A DNA stretch of 64,000 nucleotides from Dyadobacter sp. NIV53 (GTDB taxonomy: Bacteria > Bacteroidota > Bacteroidia > Cytophagales > Spirosomataceae): NCBI RefSeq assembly GCF_019711195.1, contig NZ_CP081299.1, positions 7,288,501 through 7,352,500 on the forward strand, given 5' to 3'. A program made the translations under genes and the position numbers. This document shows positions 40,151 through 49,334 of the stretch, piece by piece. Under the pieces are notes generated by a model. It did not search any database, was not told where the DNA came from, and was given only the letters and a program-made list of their open reading frames with translations. Every line of letters begins with the position of its first letter. Position 1 is the first letter of the stretch.

Positions 40151-40731
40151 ATGAAGGACTTTTTAACTCCAGAAGAAATCCAAGATGAGGGTTTTTTATT
40201 TCATAATTGGCAAATAGAACATCTTCTTAATCAAGCTGCTGAATTAGCTGATAAATGTCTCTCTGAATATAAAGAGCTTAAATCGATAGAGATGGCATTT
40301 AATCAACTAAACATCAGTTTGGATGATGAGTCGGAAAAGTTGAAGTTGGATAGAAAGCAGTTAAGTCAATTATTTCGAAAGAATCACGATATTACTCAAC
40401 ATCGGGTTGACTTTTTAAAACTTCAGATATACGTTATCAAGATTCCGTGGACTCAGCTAGTAAATTAACACAACAACATCCTGGTGATGATGGCTTTGGA
40501 CAAAAGTTGGCAGAAAAGGAAGTCGAGAGCAATGCACGTGATAGAGAAAAGTTAATTAGTGAACTGAACAATGACATTAGCCAAGATGAAAAGGAGAGAT
40601 CTGAAAAACTTTTAGATCGAAGAGATGATGTTTTGGCAAAGATGCGGACGACAGTATTAGCGGATATTTCGACGCAAATGAAAGAATTTACTGAACGTAT
40701 TGATAAAAATTATAAATCTGCAAGTTATTAG
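40151..40731 (+). pseudogene. Coiled-coil protein of unknown function, frameshifted
   Basis: Two frames (40151-40468 and 40447-40731) join into one 193-residue protein if one base is added at TTTTTAAAA (~40412-40420): HRVDFLK then TSDIRYQDSVDSASK. The product is highly charged and helical (AAELADKCLSEYKELKSIEM, then ARDREKLISELNNDIS and DEKERSEKLLDRRDD), suggesting a long coiled coil. No family recognised. It is the first gene of a unit ending at the terminator at 41977 and lies directly downstream of the AVAST-like genes. Confidence 0.6.
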
Positions 40732-41341
40732 ATTAAAAGTTACTGTTAAAAGCCTTGAAGAGATCTTTGGTTATAATGAGAAGGGTTCATTTGATAAAAT
40801 AAACAGCCCAGTTACCCTAGCTTTGTGGATAAGAGATGCTATTGATTTTGTTCTTGCAGAACAGCTTAGAGATCATCACGAGATTCATATAATTTCCCTT
40901 AGAAATGGTACCAGCGATATAGATTGGCAAACATCTATTAAGAGTAAGAAGATTATATTTAAAACAATTCCATCAGATTTTAAGTTGGAACGCGTTAGGT
41001 TTAGAAGTATTTCTGCAAGTGTTGTTGGGCCAATAACATTTCCAAAATCTCCCTTTTCACTATCTGTACATTTTCCAAAGACAGGAATTTATATTTTTGA
41101 AAATAACAGGAAACTTATTGATCAAAGCAAATTACCTGTATGTTTGATTGGAAGAGTTGAAAATATTCAATCTAATAGAGAGGTAGAGATTTGTGGAGGT
41201 GTCATTTTTAATAATGCTAGCCCAATTTGTTCTGAAGATACTTTTTTTGAGATTAATATTGAGCAATTACCTAGTGCCTCAGATAAGATTGAAGATGCAG
41301 AAGATATACTTATTGAGTTGCATGTCGTTGGAATCAACTAA
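40700..41341 (+). CDS. Hypothetical beta-rich protein
   Basis: A 213-residue frame opened by TTG at 40700, overlapping the previous gene by 32 bases; no ATG is available near the start, so the exact start is uncertain. Apart from an N-terminal helical part (VKSLEEIFGYN, WIRDAIDFVLAEQL), the body has beta-strand character (SISASVVGPITF, FSLSVHFPKTGIYIF, VCLIGRVENIQSNREVEI). No signal peptide, no membrane segment and no recognised domain. It sits between the coiled-coil protein and the hydrophobic-tailed protein, suggesting a shared function. Confidence 0.6.
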   Translation: MIKIINLQVIRLKVTVKSLEEIFGYNEKGSFDKINSPVTLALWIRDAIDFVLAEQLRDHHEIHIISLRNGTSDIDWQTSIKSKKIIFKTIPSDFKLERVRFRSISASVVGPITFPKSPFSLSVHFPKTGIYIFENNRKLIDQSKLPVCLIGRVENIQSNREVEICGGVIFNNASPICSEDTFFEINIEQLPSASDKIEDAEDILIELHVVGIN

Positions 41342-41353
41342 ATAATCAACAAA

Positions 41354-41890
41354 ATGCATGAATTAAGAATGGAATTTAAGCTCGAATTACGCTCTGGTTC
41401 ACGGGATCAAGCAGGGGCAAGGTTTAGCGATTATCATGGAAGTATAGGTAAAGATAGATTTTTGGATAATGGCTCATCGAGAAATCAACTAAAAAAGAAT
41501 TCAAAAGTTTTATCAGAAAACCTTAAAAGTTTAGAAACTAACAGTTCAGGGTTTACTAAATCTTTATATCAAGTTTATGGTGCGACAGCAGGTATCATAA
41601 AGTCTGGAGTGGAGTTAGGAATAAATATTAATGCTAATTTATATGGAATTGATAAATATTTCAGCTTAACTAAACCAATTACTGATCAAATTAAGCTTGA
41701 ATCTTTCATTTATAAAAATTACCAAGCAGGTGGAGATACTGATATGCTATTTAAGACTAGTTCATCATTACTTCTAACAATTTTGGTTGGAAGTTTACCA
41801 ATTGCAGGACCAGTACTAGCTCCAATTGCAGGCTATATCTGGGAAGAAAAGTTTGCTGTTCCAACTTATAAATGGTTAACAACAGACTAG
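41354..41890 (+). CDS. Hypothetical protein with hydrophobic Gly/Pro-rich C-terminal segment
   Basis: A 178-residue protein, MHELRMEFKLELRSGSRDQA at the N-terminus. A possible start at the second Met (MEFKL) would remove five residues. The middle is helical and polar (NQLKKNSKVLSENLKSLETN). Near the C-terminus a hydrophobic Gly/Pro-containing stretch (LLLTILVGSLPIAGPVLAPI) could insert into a membrane, with a short charged tail after it. Twelve bases separate it from the upstream gene. No family recognised; a pore-like or membrane-targeting role is only a guess. Confidence 0.6.
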   Translation: MHELRMEFKLELRSGSRDQAGARFSDYHGSIGKDRFLDNGSSRNQLKKNSKVLSENLKSLETNSSGFTKSLYQVYGATAGIIKSGVELGININANLYGIDKYFSLTKPITDQIKLESFIYKNYQAGGDTDMLFKTSSSLLLTILVGSLPIAGPVLAPIAGYIWEEKFAVPTYKWLTTD

Positions 41891-41976
41891 ATATTTCTTA
41901 TTTTAGTTCCCTTAGAATAATAGAGAATAACTTACTAAACCTTATATCCAAAATATTAAAAGATAAAAAGAATATT

Positions 41977-42003
41977 TAGCTGCTCAACTTCTCAGCTATT
42001 TTT
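41977..42003 (+). terminator. Intrinsic terminator of the 40.1-41.9 kb unit
   Basis: TAGCTG (41977-41982) pairs with CAGCTA (41993-41998) around a 10-nt loop, followed by T5 (41999-42003). Confidence 0.6.
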
Positions 42004-42014
42004 GAAACACCCCG

Positions 42015-43380
42015 GAGATTGTAAACTGAACTGTGTCACCTCTTAATTTGCTTAAGGGGAAAAATAAGTAAATTAGTTTAATTTATAGACACTATGAAGA
42101 CAAACGAATCCTTCAATTTCGAACGCTTCAAAGAAGAAGCAATGCAAGGTCTCTACGACGGCAAAAAGATGGGTGGTACCGATGGAGTATTCGCCCCGAT
42201 TTTAAAACATCTTCTGGAATCGATGCTAGAAGGTGAGCTGAACAACCACCTGGAAGAAAGCAAAGCTGCGGGTGAGAGCAACCGCAAAAATGGTAAAACA
42301 AAGAAAACTGTCCGAAGTCTTCAATCAGGTCATTTAGAGATCGAAAGCAGTCGTGACCGCCAGGGTACTTTTGAACCTAAAATCCTGCCTAAGCGCCAAT
42401 TGATTATCAGCGAAGAGCTTGAAGATAAGGTGATTGCAATGTATGCTCGTGGCATGAGTACACGCAATATTTCCGAATATGTAAAGGAAATGTATGCGAT
42501 GGAAATTTCTGCTACCGAAATTTCTCATATCACTGATAAGATAATTCCGCTGATGAATGAATGGCGTAACAGGCCATTAGAAGCCGTTTACCCCTTCGTT
42601 TTTCTGGACTGCATGCATTATAAAGTACGCGATAACGGCACTGTTGAGTCAAGGGCAATTTATAACATACTGGGAATAACCCGTGAAGGAAAAAAGATTT
42701 AATTGGGATTTATCTATCTGAAAACGAGGGCGCTAAATTTTGGCTATCTGTTCTTACAGATTTAAAACAACGCGGTGTTGAAGATATTCTTATCGCTTGC
42801 ATAGATGGTCTAAAAGGCTTTCCCCAGGCGATTGAATCAGTATTTCCCAAAACTAAAATTCAATTGTGTATAATCCACCAGATCCGCACTAGTATGCGTT
42901 ATGTCCCAGAAAAAGACAAAAAAGCTGTTGTTGCTGATTTGAAACCTATCTACAAAGCAGTTAACCAGGAACAAGCCTATGAAAAATTACTTGAATTCGA
43001 TGACAAATGGGGAAAGAAATATCCTTTGGCAGTAAAATCCTGGATGGATAATTGGGTGAATCTGTCTACATTTTTTGAATACACTGCTGAAATAAGGAAG
43101 GTTATTTATACGACCAATGCAATTGAAGGAATGCACCGTCAAATTAGAAAAATTACGAAGACAAAAGGGGCTTTTACGTCCGATCAGGCGCTGCTAAAAT
43201 TGGTATATCTTGTTGTCAGAGATCTTTCTAAAAAGTGGACCATGTCAATTCATAATTGGGGCTTGACGATGTCACAATTGTACATTAAATTTGGTGATCG
43301 ATTACAGGCTGACCGTGAATTTTTCCTTGGCGGCTGAATCTTCCAAAATCAAATCCTGACACAGTTCAGTGTACACTCCC
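42015..43380 (+). mobile_element. IS256-family element (1,366 bp) with 8-bp target duplication
   Basis: The terminal repeats are GAGATTGTAAACTGAACTGT (42015) and, complemented, GGGAGTGTACACTGAACTGT (from 43380). Perfect direct repeats ACACCCCG flank it at 42007-42014 and 43381-43388, the expected 8 bp for IS256. It contains one frameshifted transposase gene. Confidence 0.95.
42094..43337 (+). pseudogene. IS256-family (mutator-type) transposase, one-base frameshift
   Basis: The N-terminal part (42094-42702) carries LKHLLESMLEGELNNHLEES, YARGMSTRNISEYVKEMY and the catalytic Asp region PFVFLDCMHYKV. The C-terminal part (42864-43337 and upstream) has the second Asp in IACIDGLKGFPQAI and TTNAIEGMHRQIRK with the Glu. 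The frame breaks at the A6 run (GGAAAAAAGATTT near 42690); one more A gives GKKDLIGIYLSENEG and a 414-residue protein. Inactive as read. Confidence 0.9.
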
Positions 43381-43473
43381 ACACCCCGCAGGCTTTGGGG
43401 CTGAGCTACAAGTCATATGTCTTCTATCTGCTATTGTTAGTCCTGGAATTGCAATAGTTAAGCGGACAAATGG

Positions 43474-44303
43474 TTAAGCCGCAATTTTCTGTTTGTTTAA
43501 AAGTTCTTCAAATTCTTTCGGTGAGACATATCCTAGAGCAGAATGAATCCTTTTTTTATTATACCAGGTTTCAATATACTCGAATACAATTACTGCCGCC
43601 TGCTGCTTATTGATAAAGGTATTTTGGTAAACACATTCTGCTTTTAAAGTCTTAAAAAAGCTCTCTGCAACCGCATTATCCCAGCAATTTCCCTTTCGAC
43701 TCATGCTTCTAATAACAAGGGGGTTTTTATCCAGCAAGCTTTTAAATTCATTGCAAGCATATTGAATTCCCCGATCCGAGTGGAAAATTAATTCACTTGT
43801 AATACTTCTATTTTTACAAGCCATTTTCCATGCAGGTATCACAGTATCAATGGCTTTCATGGTTGAGCTAAGTGCCCATCCTACTATTTTCCTATCAGCT
43901 AAATCCAGTATCATGGTGAGATATAGCCAGCCTTGTGTCGTCTTAATATACGTTATATCAGATACCCACGCAGTGGCTATTTTATCCACTTTGAATTGCC
44001 TGTTAAGCTTATTTTCCACAACCGGATATTTATGCTCAGAATCCGTTGTGATGCGGAATTTTTCTTAACAATGCTTCTTATTTTTGCTTTTTTCATCAGT
44101 CTGGCAACCCTCGGACGAGACACTTTTACATCCTGCTTAATCAACTCCCGAGTGACCCTGGGGCTTCCGTATGTTTGTTTACTTTTACTATGAATAACCC
44201 TGATTTTTTCAGTAAGAGCCTGGTTTTCAATGGCTGCATTTGATAATTCACTGCTCAACCAAGTATAAAACCTGCTTCTGCTTACCTTAAAAACCATGCA
44301 CAT
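43474..44303 (-). pseudogene. IS3-A OrfB, frameshifted by a one-base deletion
   Basis: The sequence matches the intact 276-residue OrfB at 26659, but the plus-strand run GGAATTTTTTCTT there is GGAATTTTTCTT here (~44056-44062). The result is two overlapping frames (43474-44019 and 43977-44303). The DDE residues are intact in the downstream piece. This copy could not make the full transposase. Confidence 0.93.
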
Positions 44304-44335
44304 TTTCTCAATGGGAAATATTTTCCGGTAATCCT

Positions 44336-44650
44336 TTATGAACCGGAATATTTGCCATCGCTCCTGGAGAAAATGCCGACAGCCTTTTTTAAGATATCTC
44401 GTTCAAGTTGTGTGTCACGAAGTTCTTTCCTTAGCCGGGCCAATTCCTGTTCCGTTTCGCTCAAAATCACCTTTCCGTTGCCAGGGAAGCTGCCATTTTG
44501 TTTCGCAGAAAGTTCTCTGCGCCAGCGGTATAGCATTGCCGGCGGAACATCTAATTCTTTTGCCAATGCACTAAGGTCTGTGCGGCTGTTGCTTAGTTCA
44601 ACACTCATTAGTTTGAACTCCTTGTCAAATACTCTTCTTTCTCCAGACAT
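44336..44650 (-). CDS. IS3-A OrfA (HTH_Tnp_1 protein)
   Basis: A 104-residue protein identical to the OrfA at 27522, with HTH LSALAKELDVPPAMLYRWRR and a coiled-coil tail. The A6G slippery run is at 44384-44390 in the same position. Its OrfB partner is frameshifted, so this may act only as a regulator or DNA-binding fragment. Confidence 0.92.
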   Translation of the reverse strand: MSGERRVFDKEFKLMSVELSNSRTDLSALAKELDVPPAMLYRWRRELSAKQNGSFPGNGKVILSETEQELARLRKELRDTQLERDILKKAVGIFSRSDGKYSGS

Positions 44651-44794
44651 AAGTGTTAAGTTATAAAAGTTTCCCTTAACTCAGTGTCCGCTTAAAGGTA
44701 GCAAGTCCATCCTGTAGCAACGACGAACCGTTCATCCTTTAATACCCTTATAGAAATCACTCCCTTATCCATCACACGAAATTACAAACTATAC

Positions 44795-45550
44795 TCAAAT
44801 TAAACAGTAGATTTTATTGATACAGAAAGTGCTATCCTTAAACATCAAAATAAGCATCGTAACCGCCCAGGGTTCTCCAGAATTTACCATCACCCTTTTT
44901 TGATACAGTTTGCCCAAGGCCTGGTTCATTTTTTTCTTGTCGAACACTTCACTGTGGTGTTTGAGATACCACCAGGGGGCACTATCCAGATCAAGGTCCG
45001 GAACTTCTCCGTTCTCAATACTATCGAAGACGTTTGATAAGGTTTTCTGGATCCAGCTGAACTGACTGATCAAAGCATCCTGATAGGCATACGGGCCACC
45101 GACATCTTCCGGAGGGCAAGCTCTTCGCCCGGCTGTACAAATCGGGTGGCGATACCCCGGCCTGGCATTCTCAACCTTCTCAATACGAATTTCGTGTTTC
45201 CAGTAGTCGCCAAAATCATAAACATAGGAAAATTTATCTCGAGCCCTCAAACCTAAATCTTCGATAAGAATCTCACTGGGGTCATCACGATAGTAGGTAC
45301 CTCCTTCATAGGCAATTCCATAATTCACTCCCCAAATATGAAAAACGTGTAAATGCTGGTTTTCCCAGCCCATCATTATCTGTATCAGATGATGCAGCTC
45401 TGTAATATTTGTATTGCCGTCAATAATAAAGCGTCGGTAGATCATCGGCGAAATATTCAGAATATGTACCTTCAAAAGATAAATCGTGCGACGAACCGCT
45501 GCACTTCTGGGGTCAACGGCTGCCGACTGGACTACATTTTTTGCTTTCAT
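44795..45550 (-). CDS. Plasmid pRiA4b ORF-3-like family protein
   Basis: A 251-residue protein showing the family signature: IYLLKVHILNISPMIYRRF, TNITELHHLIQIMMGWENQH, LHVFHIWGVNYG, then FSYVYDFGDYWKHEIRIEKV and CTAGRRACPPEDVGGPYAY. The family occurs on plasmids and in mobile regions; its biochemical role is not established. The N-terminal 20 residues (MKAKNVVQSAAVDPRSAAV) look disordered. It lies alone, 85 bases beyond an IS3-A copy. Confidence 0.85.
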   Translation of the reverse strand: MKAKNVVQSAAVDPRSAAVRRTIYLLKVHILNISPMIYRRFIIDGNTNITELHHLIQIMMGWENQHLHVFHIWGVNYGIAYEGGTYYRDDPSEILIEDLGLRARDKFSYVYDFGDYWKHEIRIEKVENARPGYRHPICTAGRRACPPEDVGGPYAYQDALISQFSWIQKTLSNVFDSIENGEVPDLDLDSAPWWYLKHHSEVFDKKKMNQALGKLYQKRVMVNSGEPWAVTMLILMFKDSTFCINKIYCLI

Positions 45551-45727
45551 GAGAATGTGGGGCCGCCAAGGGTTAAAATCCTTCTCAAGTTATGAAAGAA
45601 TCGATTGCCACACACCTTTGATGAATAGAGATTTACCACTTAATAAGTTGTTTTTTAGGTGATTAATTTTTTTATATCTTTCATTTAAGTAGGCGTAAGG
45701 TCGCCTGTATCCTAAAACTTAGCAGTT

Positions 45728-46420
45728 ATGAAACAACTATATATGTTTGTATTCCTCATTGTGCTCAGTATAGGTTTACAGTCGTCCAAGGTTAATATCG
45801 ATGGAAGCCGTATTGTAGCAACCGTAAATCAAATTGATGACTGCATCTGTGTAAAAGACAGAACCTACACCGTAGATTGCAAATGTGAACCAAGTGGGAC
45901 TATCGTTAAGGCTACTTGCACGAAATATGTGTGCTCCACTGGTAATGGTGTTTGTAGTGATGGTTGTGAAAGTTGTTATTCCGCATGTGAAAGAGCAGGG
46001 ATATTAGGAGGTGCAAGACCACCGGTGTGGTCTCCCGTAACAAACATAAGAATCGACATATATAACAGACGAACTAAAAATGGGTCAAATTATATGGAAT
46101 TTGGTGCACCATTGAGCCCCGCTAATGCAGATGTTCAATTCCATGGATTTAAATTAGAACTATATCAGAAAATGGCAGAATGGGAGTCATACATTAGTGC
46201 AAAAGCGGCTCCTTCCCAATGTCGAGTTTTTTTTAGATTTTATGATGCAACTGACCAGTTAATAAACAAATTTCCAATAGCTCCCAACCAGTTCATAGAG
46301 ATAGATGTAGATCAAGTCGGCAATCAACAAAAGTTCTCTGCAATCGTAGGTGGAGATCTTGGGAACAGGTGGCAAGATGTCTCTTATGGGTTTTTGTATA
46401 TCCAATCTCGAAAAAAATAG
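45728..46420 (+). CDS. Secreted cysteine-rich hypothetical protein
   Basis: A 230-residue protein with a signal-peptide-like start (MKQLYMFVFLIVLSIGLQSS). Residues 35-95 hold about twelve cysteines in pairs (DDCICVKDRTYTVDCKCEPS, then CTKYVCSTGNGVCSDGCESC). The rest is beta-rich (TNIRIDIYNRRTKNGSNYME, CRVFFRFYDATDQLINKF) and ends YGFLYIQSRKK. No known family recognised; the Cys cluster suggests disulphide bonds outside the cytoplasm or metal binding. It is unrelated to its neighbours, which are mobile-element remnants. Confidence 0.6.
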   Translation: MKQLYMFVFLIVLSIGLQSSKVNIDGSRIVATVNQIDDCICVKDRTYTVDCKCEPSGTIVKATCTKYVCSTGNGVCSDGCESCYSACERAGILGGARPPVWSPVTNIRIDIYNRRTKNGSNYMEFGAPLSPANADVQFHGFKLELYQKMAEWESYISAKAAPSQCRVFFRFYDATDQLINKFPIAPNQFIEIDVDQVGNQQKFSAIVGGDLGNRWQDVSYGFLYIQSRKK

Positions 46421-46481
46421 TAGGACTTGCTATTTATTAACCGCATTGAATTTTCTGTATGAACCTCTCCCACACTTTTTG

Positions 46482-46592
46482 ATGCACTCCGATTACAACA
46501 ATAACCACATGCATAGATCACTGAACAGGATGACTCCAAATCAAAAGAGGAATATATTGGAAAGCGAACTCAAAGCGGGAAAAGAAATTTAA
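46482..46592 (+). pseudogene. Transposase/integrase C-terminal remnant
   Basis: 36 residues, MHSDYNNNHMHRSLNRMTPN then QKRNILESEL, matching the usual C-terminal ending of IS3/IS481-type transposases (YNNxRPHRSLxxMTP). The catalytic part is absent. The rest of 46593-47258 has no convincing gene; a short frame ending GVQIEIGKTAVGFPIILIV (before 46765) may be another remnant. Confidence 0.6.
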
Positions 46593-47258
46593 TTAAATTA
46601 CATAAAGTCCAACAAATCACTGCACTAAGAAAGGGAAGCCTACAGTCTACGGCGACCCAGTGATTTCGGGAGCCAATCCGGGTTGCCGGTGCGATCAATC
46701 CCAGCGGCGTGCAGATTGAAATTGGCAAGACTGCGGTTGGTTTTCCCATCATTTTGATTGTTTAAAGACATAAACTAAGCTTCAGGGAATGGATGGATGA
46801 ATCAAGATTTTTCTATACGGGATTCTTAGGAAGAGATCACCAGTGAATTCAACAAGTGCCTCTTTGAGAGGCATAATCCATTCTAGCCTAGATTTTAAGA
46901 AGGACTTATGTGTACCAATATAGGTTGATAAGCTTATCTCTGAAGCTGTAACAAGATATGTAAAAAAGTAAAATTCACGCTATTCCTGTTGTCATTGGTA
47001 TTCAATGGTACCCGCACAATCATTCGATGCTAGGACGGGTCACCCTAACTTCTAAATATAAAAACGTACCATTTGATAAATTGTTGGTCTGAAACCTTTA
47101 AATTATTGAATAAATTAATTTATAATATATTAAAAGTCTTAATCAATTTTTTCGACAAAAGAATTGAAAATTTGTCACATTTATTGTTGCATATTTTTGG
47201 GAAGCATAAATATACAGCCAAATATCACTATTTCTAATTGCATTTTAATTCAAGGAGA

Positions 47259-48370
47259 ATGAAATACTTTTATCATAGATGGATTATTACTAGTATGTAT
47301 GTCAATGCAACTGTTCTTTTGTCACTATACGTTGTTCGATATGTAGAGTCAATTGTGATAAATGCAGTCCTATTTTGGGTAATAGTATTATTCATCATTA
47401 GTATTGTTTTAAACCGATTACAACCAATAATTATAATTTTAAGAAGATTTAATGATAGTTCTAATGATGTAATCCTTACGGACTTGTTTCTTCCTAATGT
47501 TTCCAGATATGGACGAATTGTTTGGCTAGGGAGTAAATATTCAGAAGGAATTGTTAGCATTTAAAAGGTACACACCATTGGCTCTCGTATGTCAGTTAGT
47601 TAGTATAGTTGGTATGTCCATATATCTTTATTTTGATTGTGAAACTCTTTTAGATGTTATTTTAACAGCAATACTAGTATTAATTGGTAGTACATGGATG
47701 TTAGATGCATCAGTTGGAAACAGTAAATTGAAGGCTATTTCATTTTTTTATAAACTTAATTACCAACTTATTAATATTAGGCTATAATTTAAATTTTGTA
47801 AAAAATTATGAATTATTCATTGTTCTAGCTTTTGTATATTTTTTTGGCTTTTTTATAAGTCTTGATATACGGTTTGACTCTCTACTTTTTACATCAAAGA
47901 TAAATGGTAAGTTAGATTTACTTTGGATGAAAATGGAACTTTGGTCACCATTATGGTTATTTCCAAGATTTATTGTTAACGGCCCAACTGTTATAATGGA
48001 TATATGGCCAATTGATTCTAAATGGCAAGATTCTTTTCAGATTTTGCTTAATAAATCAAGGGCAGCAATTATTGATGTAACCTACTTAAAGCCGGCATCA
48101 TCTTTAGAGTGGGAAATAAGAATGTGTGAAACTAAAAATGTAAGAATGCTTTTTTTGTGTAGAATAGACAAAGCAGTAGAAAAAATAGATCTTATTAGAA
48201 CCATTGTTCCACAAGCAGTGATCTTTCCAAATGATTTTGAGTTAGGAAACCTAAACAAGGCCTTAAAAGAGCGAAAAATATTTAATCAATTTTCAACTTA
48301 TAATAATAGTAGTTTTACAGAAAGGGAAGTCAATAATTACTGGAACTTTTTTTGGAGATATTTCTCTTGA
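47259..48370 (+). pseudogene. Multi-pass membrane protein with cytosolic TIR/SLOG-like tail, two frameshifts
   Basis: Three overlapping frames reconstruct to one 369-residue protein if one G is removed at CTAGGGAG (~47527-47532) and one T at the T7 run (~47742-47748). About four hydrophobic helices (for example VLFWVIVLFIISIVL, LALVCQLVSIVGMSIYLY and ELFIVLAFVYFFGFFI) precede a soluble tail. The tail has WQDSFQILLNKSRAAIIDVT, SSLEWEIRMCETKNVRMLFL and RTIVPQAVIFPNDFELGNL, a layout reminiscent of TIR- or SLOG-like nucleotide-binding folds (W...V...S.A.IVD.S...WE). That similarity is weak and by eye only. Its place among decayed defence genes makes a defence role possible. Confidence 0.5.
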
Positions 48371-48840
48371 AACATGGTTTGCTTATAGTCGTAATAGTAG
48401 CAATTAAACCATACGCGCTAAAATAGGTTGACAATTAATGATGGTTGCAGATTATCACTTTGATGATGCCTTCTATATTACTTTTTAAAATATCAATTTG
48501 AGTGTGGACGCACATTTAATTAGCATTATTACTTATCTTCTAAGGTGTGTTTCAAGCGTAGAATTCATTTCTTAAAACTATTATCCTAAATAATTTAACC
48601 CTTTGCGTTTAGCTTTGGAGCCAAATTTTTTATATAAATAGCTCTATATAACTAAATACATCTTAATAATCGCATAAGTATTTTATTAAATTCACAGGTC
48701 AAACTATTTACATTCGGTTTCAAATCAAAGCGGACTAATACTCTGCAGACATTTTATTATGGTCGTCCCTTTTGATCAGCCTGTAAATCGCCTTGCTTCC
48801 AAACTGCTTGTGCCGGCGAGTGAAGTAATGCGTTTTATTT

Positions 48841-48879
48841 AGGGTTAAATTAAAAGAAAGGAGAGAAACCGTCACGACT
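48841..48879 (-). repeat. Dispersed intergenic repeat, copy 1
   Basis: The minus strand reads AAGTCGTGACGGTTTCTCTC then CTTTCTTTTAATTTAACCCT. It matches copies at 53339-53391 and 56126-56163 (plus strand) and partially at 49150-49172. Confidence 0.6.
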
Positions 48880-49149
48880 TCCTTGTATGTTTTTTATTTC
48901 CAGTAAGCCAAATATATTTAATCCTAACTCATACCAGGCAACAATTAGCCAATCTAAGCGACTGCCAATCATGAAGAATTGTATTAATGCAAAATGACGA
49001 AAGGAAACAGATTAATTTTTAATGTCCAGCTATCATAATATTCACAATAATGGCGCTTAGAATCAGTTAATCAGAATAATATTGAGCTTATTTTATTATA
49101 AAAACCTACGACGGATTTTGCGCTGGGCCGGCAATCTGGTTAGCCGCCG

Positions 49150-49172
49150 CTGTCCTTTCCTTTAATTAAACC
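49150..49172 (+). repeat. Dispersed intergenic repeat, partial copy 4
   Basis: TGTCCTTTCCTTTAATTAAA followed by CCCC matches the 3' half of the repeat. The upstream half is replaced by GC-rich sequence (AGCCGCCGC). Confidence 0.4.
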
Positions 49173-49334
49173 CCACATTCAAACTGATGCAACAATTAAA
49201 AATACTTTATTAATGCTTTTTGATTGGTCAATTCAATGAGGGTAGCAGCTTATACTGAATGGACAACTAATTTTTTTCTTTTCCTAAAAAACGAAAAATT
49301 AATATTTAATATGTTTTAAGCTGTGTTAAATTGT

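Larger units (their letters stand above)
43444..44709 (-). mobile_element. IS3-family element type A, third copy (1,266 bp), TCC duplication
   Basis: Nearly identical to 26629-27895 but one base shorter. It is flanked by TCC at 43441-43443 and 44710-44712, a 3-bp duplication, whereas the other copy shows 4 bp. Confidence 0.95.
48371..49334. other. Gap with two copies of a dispersed repeat, no gene
   Basis: 964 bases. Only a 26-codon frame (MVVPFDQPVNRLASKLLVPA, ~48759-48840) looks coding-like and may be a remnant. Two copies of the dispersed repeat described separately fall here (48841-48879 and ~49150-49172). Confidence 0.5.

Noticed and set aside
40700..40731. Fusion of the coiled-coil and beta-rich genes into one protein
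   Set aside because: It would need another frameshift in the overlap, and each part ends or begins plausibly; kept as two genes.
46570..46752. Minus-strand 60-residue frame beginning MMGKPTAVLPISICTPLG
   Set aside because: No motif, no context, and it overlaps the transposase remnant; considered chance.
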